From an uncultured Clostridia bacterium (GTDB lineage: Bacteria; Bacillota; Clostridia; Oscillospirales; CAG-272): a stretch of 12,699 nt of DNA. Under the pieces are notes generated by a model that made no database searches, was not told the DNA's origin, and saw only the letters and a list, made by a program, of their open reading frames with translations. Position numbers and translations under genes: made by a program. The stretch spans positions 1-12,699 of the forward strand of contig CALEJO010000127.1 in the NCBI GenBank assembly GCA_937898155.1. The letters are read 5' to 3'. This document shows, one piece after another, positions 7,955-12,699 of the stretch (within the stretch, counting starts at the first letter, position 1; each line of letters begins with the position of its first letter).

Positions 7955-7983
7955 ATAATAGCATATCCCGCACATTTTTTCAA
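7955..7983 (-). promoter_or_regulatory. Sigma-A-type promoter of the wal operon
   Basis: On the minus strand the -35 box is TTGAAA (7983-7978), the spacer is exactly 17 nt, and the -10 box is TATTAT (7960-7955) preceded by TGC, an extended -10. Transcription should start near 7948, about 44 nt before the ATG at 7904. No other good promoter was noticed between this point and yycI. Confidence 0.82.
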
Positions 7984-7987
7984 TAGT

Positions 7988-8010
7988 TTTTGCGCGTCTT
8001 CCGCGCAAAA
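7988..8010. repeat. Perfect 9-bp inverted repeat, candidate operator
   Basis: The arms are TTTTGCGCG (7988-7996) and CGCGCAAAA (8002-8010), separated by 5 nt. The left edge is 4 bp upstream of the wal -35 box, so its centre is near -51 of the leftward start and near -100 of the rightward one. It is not a plausible terminator: no gene is transcribed into it and no T-tract follows on either strand. A regulator-binding site is the simplest reading; I do not recognise the sequence as a known operator. Confidence 0.5.
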
Positions 8011-8052
8011 TACGAGCCAACGCAAAAAAAGCGCGATGGGACGAAGAATCCC

Positions 8053-8072
8053 TGCATTTAAGGTTGCATTTA
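8053..8072 (+). repeat. Tandem TGCATTTA repeat over the radC -35 region
   Basis: Two identical 8-bp copies, TGCATTTA at 8053-8060 and 8065-8072, start 12 bp apart. The second copy covers most of the -35 box TTGCAT (8064-8069). Two direct repeats, one on the promoter, could be a tandem operator. Chance occurrence in AT-rich DNA is possible. Confidence 0.4.
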
Positions 8073-8092
8073 TAGGAAAAATATGATATACT
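8064..8092 (+). promoter_or_regulatory. Sigma-A-type promoter of radC-uvrB-uvrA
   Basis: The -35 box is TTGCAT (8064-8069), the spacer is exactly 17 nt and the -10 box is TATACT (8087-8092), preceded by TGA for an extended -10. Transcription should start near 8099, about 35 nt before the radC ATG. I see no Firmicutes LexA box (CGAAC-N4-GTTCG type) on or near it. Confidence 0.82.
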
Positions 8093-8123
8093 GTTTATTC
8101 CAGAATCAAATCTTTTCCGTTTC

Positions 8124-8128
8124 GGAGG
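8124..8128 (+). promoter_or_regulatory. Ribosome-binding site that fixes the radC start
   Basis: GGAGG is followed by a 5-nt spacer and the ATG at 8134. The frame is open further upstream to an ATG at 8083, but that ATG lies within the promoter spacer and could not be in the transcript. Confidence 0.85.
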
Positions 8129-8133
8129 CACGT

Positions 8134-8790
8134 ATGCACGAAAATCACAGAGAAAGGATGAAGAATCGGTTCCTTGCGGAAGGGCTCGACCACTTCGAGC
8201 CGCATAATGTGCTGGAACTGCTCCTCTTCTATTCGATCCCGCAAAAAGACACGAATGAGATCGCGCACGCGCTGATCGAGCGGTTCGGCTCGCTTTCGGC
8301 TGTCTTTGACGCGCCGTTCGATGAGCTGATCACCGTGCCCGGTGTAAAAGAACATACCGCCACGCTGATCAAACTTGTGCCCGCACTCTCACGCCAATAC
8401 GCCGTCGCCAAAAACGAAACGAAGGCAACGCTTTCCGATCGGGAGAAAATCGGCAGATATCTCGTCGATCGCTACGTCGGCGTGAACGTCGAAACGGTGT
8501 TTCTGCTTCTGCTCGACAACAAATTCAACGTCATCGAGTGCATCAAAGTCCACGAGGGCTCCGTCAATTCCTCCTCCATCACGATGCGTAAGCTCGTCGA
8601 GACCGCGCTCTTCAAGCGTGCGTCGATGGCGGTGCTCGCGCACAACCATCCCGGCGGGATCGCGATTCCGTCCGGCGACGACATCGTGACGACGCGAGAG
8701 GTCAAACGCGCGTTCGACCTCGTGGGCGTGAGTCTTCTCGCGCACATCATCGTCGCGGGAAACGCCTACGTCGATATCCTCAACCGCTGA
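8134..8790 (+). CDS. radC: RadC family protein (JAMM/MPN+ domain, UPF0758)
   Basis: The product is a full-length RadC-type protein of 218 residues. The N-terminal part (about 1-90) includes a helix-hairpin-helix-like stretch, ITVPGVKEHTATLIKLVPAL. The C-terminal JAMM domain (about 98-218) has an upstream glutamate, E120, and the complete metal motif HxH-x7-S-x2-D: H170, H172, S180, D183 in LAHNHPGGIAIPSGDD. A zinc ion is expected from the family. RadC was first named as a repair gene, but that role was later disputed and its biochemical function is not settled. Here it is the first gene of an operon with uvrB (15-nt gap) and uvrA, which again points toward DNA metabolism. The start at 8134 is set by GGAGG and by the promoter position. 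Confidence 0.93.
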   Translation: MHENHRERMKNRFLAEGLDHFEPHNVLELLLFYSIPQKDTNEIAHALIERFGSLSAVFDAPFDELITVPGVKEHTATLIKLVPALSRQYAVAKNETKATLSDREKIGRYLVDRYVGVNVETVFLLLLDNKFNVIECIKVHEGSVNSSSITMRKLVETALFKRASMAVLAHNHPGGIAIPSGDDIVTTREVKRAFDLVGVSLLAHIIVAGNAYVDILNR

Positions 8791-8805
8791 CCGAAAGGGC
8801 TATTT

Positions 8806-10764
8806 ATGAACGACGCCAAATTCCGTCTGAAAAGTGCATATCAGCCGACCGGCGATCAGCCGGAGGCGATCGCGGCGCTGACGCGCGGCGTTTTGCGCGG
8901 AGATCGGGCGCAGGCGCTCGTCGGCGTCACCGGCTCCGGCAAAACCTTCACGATGGCGAACATCATCGCCGGTTGCAACCGCCCGACGCTCGTGCTGGCG
9001 CACAACAAAACGCTCGCGGCACAGCTTTGTTCCGAATTCCGCGAGTTCTTTCCCGAAAACGCCGTCGAGTTTTTCGTCTCCTATTACGACTACTATCAGC
9101 CCGAGGCGTATATCCCGGGCAAGGACCTCTATATCGAAAAGGACGCACTGATCAACGACGAGATCGACCGCCTGCGCCACAGCGCGACGTCCGCCCTCTT
9201 CGAGCGGCGCGACGTCATCATCGTTTCGAGCGTGTCGTGCATTTATTCCCTCGGCGATCCGCTCGAATATCAGCGGCTCGTGCTGGCGCTCCGCCCCGGA
9301 ATGCAGATGTCGATCGACGAGCTGGCGCACCGCCTCATCGCCAACAGCTATAACCGCAACGACATGGCGCCCGAGCGCGACAATTTCCGCGTGCACGGCG
9401 ACATCGTCGATATCATCCCCGCCAGCGGGAAAAACGCGATCCGCGTCGAATTTTTCGGCGACGAGATCGACCGGCTTTGTGAGATCAACATGACGACCGG
9501 CGAAGTCGTCGGCACGCTGACCTACACCGCGATCTATCCCGCCTCCCACTATGCGACGTCGAGCGAGAAAAAAGAGGCGGCGATCCGCGAGATCGAACGC
9601 GAAATGCTCGGCCGCGTGGACTTTTACAAGGCAAACGGCAAACTGATCGAGGCGCAACGCATCGCGGAGCGCACGAAATACGATATGGAAATGCTCCGTG
9701 AGGTCGGCTTCTGTCACGGCATCGAAAACTATTCCCGCGTGCTGTCCGGCCGTGCGCCCGGCTCGACGCCCTACACCCTGCTCGATTATTTCCCGCGCGA
9801 TTTTCTTCTCATGATCGACGAATCGCACGTGACGCTCCCGCAGGTGCGCGGCATGAGCGGCGGCGACCGCGCCCGCAAAAACAACCTCGTCGAATTCGGG
9901 TTTCGTCTGCCGTCGGCGTTCGATAACCGCCCGCTCTTTTTCGACGAATTCGAGAAAAAGCTGAATCAAGTCATCTTCGTCAGCGCGACACCCGGCGATT
10001 ACGAACGCGAGCACGCGACGCAGCTCGTCGAGCAGATCATCCGCCCGACGGGGCTCGTCGATCCGAAGGTCGAGGTGCGTCCCGTCAAGGGGCAGATCGA
10101 CGATCTGATGGGCGAGATCCGCGCCCGCGCCGAGCGCGGCGAGCGCACGCTCGTGACGACGCTCACAAAGCGGATGGCGGAAGACCTCTGCGAATATCTC
10201 GAAATGAACCTCATCAAGGTCCGCTATATCCACCACAACGTCGAAACGATGGAGCGGCAGGAGCTGATCCGCGATCTGCGGCTCGGCGTCTTCGATTGCC
10301 TCGTCGGCATCAACCTCTTGCGCGAGGGACTCGACCTCCCGGAGGTCTCCCTTGTCGCCATCCTCGACGCCGACAAGGAGGGATTCCTGCGCTCGGAAAC
10401 GTCGCTGATCCAGACGATCGGCCGCGCCGCCCGCAACGTGGACGGCACCGTCATCATGTATGCCGACGAGATCACGGGCTCCATGGCGCGCGCGATCGCC
10501 GAAACGGAGCGCCGCCGCAAAATTCAGCTCGCCTATAACGAAGCGCACGGCATCGTGCCGAAGTCGATCGTCAAAGAGGTGCGCGACGTCATCGAGATCA
10601 CGAAGAAAGGCGATCACGGCAAACAAACGCCCACCAAGATGACAAAGAAACAGAAAGAAGCGCTCATCGAGCAAATGACAAAACAAATGAAAGACGCCGC
10701 CGCGCGGCTCGACTTCGAGCAAGCCGCCTATTACCGCGACGCCATCGTCAAATTACAAAAATAA
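8806..10764 (+). CDS. uvrB: Excinuclease ABC subunit B
   Basis: UvrB receives damaged DNA from UvrA, verifies the lesion with its helicase-like motor and recruits UvrC for incision in nucleotide excision repair. The 652-residue protein is normal in length. Visible landmarks are Walker A GVTGSGKT (40-47), the tyrosine-rich beta-hairpin YYDYYQPEAY (93-102) that inserts between the DNA strands, Walker B-type DESH (338-341), the MSGGDRARKNNLVEFGFRLPSA block written here in part (350-370), a helicase motif VI-like QTIGRAARN, and the C-terminal UVR domain (about 617-652, ending DFEQAAYYRDAIVKL) that binds UvrC. GAAAGGG precedes the ATG. It lies 15 nt after radC and 20 nt before uvrA. The opposite strand is open across almost the whole gene, an effect of codon bias. 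Confidence 0.98.
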   Translation: MNDAKFRLKSAYQPTGDQPEAIAALTRGVLRGDRAQALVGVTGSGKTFTMANIIAGCNRPTLVLAHNKTLAAQLCSEFREFFPENAVEFFVSYYDYYQPEAYIPGKDLYIEKDALINDEIDRLRHSATSALFERRDVIIVSSVSCIYSLGDPLEYQRLVLALRPGMQMSIDELAHRLIANSYNRNDMAPERDNFRVHGDIVDIIPASGKNAIRVEFFGDEIDRLCEINMTTGEVVGTLTYTAIYPASHYATSSEKKEAAIREIEREMLGRVDFYKANGKLIEAQRIAERTKYDMEMLREVGFCHGIENYSRVLSGRAPGSTPYTLLDYFPRDFLLMIDESHVTLPQVRGMSGGDRARKNNLVEFGFRLPSAFDNRPLFFDEFEKKLNQVIFVSATPGDYEREHATQLVEQIIRPTGLVDPKVEVRPVKGQIDDLMGEIRARAERGERTLVTTLTKRMAEDLCEYLEMNLIKVRYIHHNVETMERQELIRDLRLGVFDCLVGINLLREGLDLPEVSLVAILDADKEGFLRSETSLIQTIGRAARNVDGTVIMYADEITGSMARAIAETERRRKIQLAYNEAHGIVPKSIVKEVRDVIEITKKGDHGKQTPTKMTKKQKEALIEQMTKQMKDAAARLDFEQAAYYRDAIVKLQK

Positions 10765-10784
10765 ACCGAAAGAACGGGAAAATC

Positions 10785-12699
10785 ATGTCATCCAAATCCA
10801 TTCGCATCCGCGGTGCCCGCGTGCACAATCTCAAAAATATCGACCTCGATATCCCGCGCGATCAGCTCGTCGTTCTGACGGGGCTTTCCGGCTCGGGCAA
10901 GTCCTCGCTCGCGTTCGATACGCTCCACGCCGAGGGACACCGCCGCTTCGTCGAGTCGCTGTCGTCTTACGCGCGGCAGTTTCTCGGACAGCTCGACAAG
11001 CCCGACGTCGATCTGATCGAGGGGCTCTCCCCGTCGATTTCCATCGACCAAAAGACCACCTCGAAAAATCCCCGCTCCACCGTCGGCACCGTCACGGAAA
11101 TTTATGATTATCTGCGTCTGCTTTACGCGCGCATCGGCGTGCCGCACTGTCCCGTTTGCGGCAAGGAGATCCGCCGGCTTTCCGCCGATAAGATCATCGA
11201 CCGCGTTCTGGCGCTTCCCAACGGCACGAAATATATGATCATGGCGCCCGTCGTGCGCGGCAAAAAGGGAATGCACGAAAAAGTCTTCGACGACGCCCGT
11301 AAGGCGGGCTACGCGCGCGTGCGCGTGGACGGCTATGCGTATCCGCTCGACGAGGTGCCGGCGCTCGATAAAAACAAAAAGCACGATATCGACGTAATCG
11401 TGGACCGACTCGTGGCAAAGCCCGACCTACGCCGCCGCCTGTCCGATTCCGTGGAAACCGCACTCGCACTCGGCGAGGGAACGGTCAGCGTTTTCTGCCC
11501 CGATACGGGCGAGGAAATGAAATTCTCGGCCAACTTCGCCTGCGAGGAGCATGGCATCAGCATCGGCGAGCTCGCCCCGCGCGATTTCTCGTTCAACAGC
11601 CCCTTCGGCGCGTGCCCCCGTTGCGCGGGCATGGGCGAGATGCAGGTCATCTCCGAAGCGCGTGTGATCCCCGACCGCTCGCTTTCTCTGCGGCAGGGCG
11701 CGATCGCCGTCAACGGCTTCAAATCCATGGAAGAAGAATCGTGGAACGCCCCGCTCATCGAGGCGGTCGGCGCGGACTTCGGCTTCACACTCGATACGCC
11801 GATCTGCGATTACAGCGAAGAAGCCCTCCACGCGCATCTGCACGGTGCGGGCAGCCGCCGCTATCACGTCAAGCGCTATTTCGCGGGCGAGGCGCACGAA
11901 TCCTACGCGCTCTGGACCGGCATCCTCAACATCATCGAAACCCGCATGAAGCAGTATGGCGGCGATTATTATAACGACTTCATCGAATTTACCCCCTGCC
12001 CCGAATGTCACGGCAAGCGGCTCTCGCCGGAAATCCTCTCCGTGACAGTCGGCGGGCTCAATATTTACGAATTTTGCTCTCTCAACATCACGCGCGAGCT
12101 GGAATTCATGAACGCGCTCACGCTCGACGAAACCGAGGAAAAGATCGCCAAAGAAATCCTCAAAGAGATCCGCGCGCGACTCGGCTTTCTGCAAAACGTC
12201 GGGCTCGATTATCTGACGCTCTGGCGCAAATCCGCGACGCTCTCCGGCGGCGAGGCACAACGCATCCGACTCGCGACGCATATCGGCTCCGCCCTCGTCG
12301 GCGTCATGTATATCCTTGACGAGCCGAGTATCGGTCTGCACCAGCGCGATAACACCAAACTCATCAATACGCTCAAACGCCTACGCGACACGGGCAATAC
12401 CGTCATCGTCGTCGAGCACGACGAGGAGACGATGCTCTCGGCGGACTATCTCGTGGATATCGGCCCCGGCGCGGGCATCCACGGCGGCGAAATCGTCGCG
12501 GCGGGCACGCCCGCCGAGGTCATGGCGTGCGAAGCGTCGCTGACGGGGCAATACCTCTCCGGCAAAAAGAAAATCCCCGTTCCCGCCGTGCGCCGCCCCG
12601 GCAACGGTCATTCATTGAAAATCATCGGCGCCGCGGAGAACAACCTCAAACACATCGACGTCGAGATTCCGCTCGGCAAATTCGTCTGCGTGACGGGCG
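10785..12699 (+). CDS. uvrA: Excinuclease ABC subunit A (partial, 3' end missing)
   Basis: UvrA is the ATP-driven dimer that scans DNA for lesions and loads UvrB. The first 638 residues of an expected 940 or so are visible without a stop or frameshift. Landmarks are Walker A of the first ABC module, GLSGSGKSS (33-41); the block SLSSYARQFLGQLDKPDVD; CPVCG (122-126); the UvrB-binding and insertion region; the first zinc module at 253-280; a CPEC pair (405-408); the ABC signature LSGGEAQR (487-494); Walker B LDEPS (511-515); and the switch histidine H545. The second ABC module has just begun (LKIIGAAENNLKHIDVEIPL) and the window ends before its Walker A. The zinc module reads C253, H256, C277, C280, with His where the second Cys is usual. 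The ATG follows a modest GAACGGGA ribosome-binding site, 20 nt after uvrB. Confidence 0.97.
   Translation, partial: MSSKSIRIRGARVHNLKNIDLDIPRDQLVVLTGLSGSGKSSLAFDTLHAEGHRRFVESLSSYARQFLGQLDKPDVDLIEGLSPSISIDQKTTSKNPRSTVGTVTEIYDYLRLLYARIGVPHCPVCGKEIRRLSADKIIDRVLALPNGTKYMIMAPVVRGKKGMHEKVFDDARKAGYARVRVDGYAYPLDEVPALDKNKKHDIDVIVDRLVAKPDLRRRLSDSVETALALGEGTVSVFCPDTGEEMKFSANFACEEHGISIGELAPRDFSFNSPFGACPRCAGMGEMQVISEARVIPDRSLSLRQGAIAVNGFKSMEEESWNAPLIEAVGADFGFTLDTPICDYSEEALHAHLHGAGSRRYHVKRYFAGEAHESYALWTGILNIIETRMKQYGGDYYNDFIEFTPCPECHGKRLSPEILSVTVGGLNIYEFCSLNITRELEFMNALTLDETEEKIAKEILKEIRARLGFLQNVGLDYLTLWRKSATLSGGEAQRIRLATHIGSALVGVMYILDEPSIGLHQRDNTKLINTLKRLRDTGNTVIVVEHDEETMLSADYLVDIGPGAGIHGGEIVAAGTPAEVMACEASLTGQYLSGKKKIPVPAVRRPGNGHSLKIIGAAENNLKHIDVEIPLGKFVCVTG

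Larger units (their letters stand above)
7905..8133. other. Divergent intergenic region between the wal operon and radC-uvrB-uvrA
   Basis: This 229-bp AT-rich gap separates the two divergent blocks. From left to right it holds the leftward leader, the leftward promoter (7955-7983), a perfect inverted repeat (7988-8010), A-rich DNA with a CGCAAAAAAAGCG stretch near 8021-8033, a tandem TGCATTTA repeat (8053-8072), the rightward promoter (8064-8092) and the radC leader. The -35 boxes are 80 bp apart, so a regulator bound between them could affect both operons. I see no small gene or structured RNA in it. Confidence 0.7.

Noticed and set aside
7934..7955. Repeated TGTAT and an imperfect dyad near the wal transcription start
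   Set aside because: The dyad needs a bulge and the short AT-rich words overlap the promoter, so chance is the better explanation. They do not match the WalR consensus.
7901..8131. 76-codon minus-strand frame inside the divergent intergenic region
   Set aside because: It spans both promoters and the inverted repeat, has no ribosome-binding site, and resembles no family.
8064..8133. Search for a LexA (SOS) operator upstream of radC-uvrB-uvrA
   Set aside because: No CGAAC-N4-GTTCG-like or CTGT-N8-ACAG-like site could be read in the promoter or leader.
8800..10722. 640-codon open frame on the minus strand across almost all of uvrB
   Set aside because: It lies antisense to an unmistakable uvrB. 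Its product is rich in Arg, His, Asp and Ala with no recognisable family, as expected from GC-rich codon bias.

Overview
The window looks like a chromosomal core region of a GC-rich member of the Firmicutes, most likely class Clostridia. The main reason is a WalR/WalK two-component system followed by YycH-like and YycI-like membrane proteins, a set known essentially only from Firmicutes. Coding DNA strongly prefers codons ending in G or C, while the few intergenic gaps are AT-rich. All three promoters I can read have near-consensus sigma-A boxes, a 17-nt spacer and an extended -10 (TGn). I see no transposase, integrase, tRNA, rRNA, CRISPR array or phage gene.

The layout is two divergent blocks around an intergenic region at about 7905-8133. 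The leftward block starts at a promoter at 7955-7983. In order of transcription it holds a membrane DUF3810 HExxH protein (7904-6795), walR (6780-6058), walK (6035-4239), yycH-like (4212-2740) and yycI-like (2727-1804). These genes are 12 to 26 nt apart, most with good Shine-Dalgarno sequences, so they should form one operon. Just after yycI a second leftward promoter (1757-1785) drives murA (1658-369). The start of sdaAB (314 to beyond the left edge) follows murA after 54 nt.

The rightward block starts at a promoter at 8064-8092 and holds radC (8134-8790), uvrB (8806-10764) and the first two thirds of uvrA (10785 to beyond the right edge). Gaps are 15 and 20 nt. It is a DNA-repair operon: UvrA and UvrB are the damage-recognition proteins of nucleotide excision repair, and RadC is a JAMM-fold protein of unsettled function.

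The leftward block joins cell-wall stress sensing and control (WalK, WalR, YycH, YycI) to the first committed step of peptidoglycan synthesis (MurA). I do not see a wholly new system. The points most worth following are the putative membrane zinc protease at the head of the wal operon, the perfect 9-bp inverted repeat upstream of the wal promoter, the tandem TGCATTTA repeat over the radC -35 region, the linkage of radC to uvrBA, and a Cys-to-His change in the first zinc module of UvrA. The partial sdaAB and uvrA genes were translated by hand because neither reaches a stop codon inside the window.
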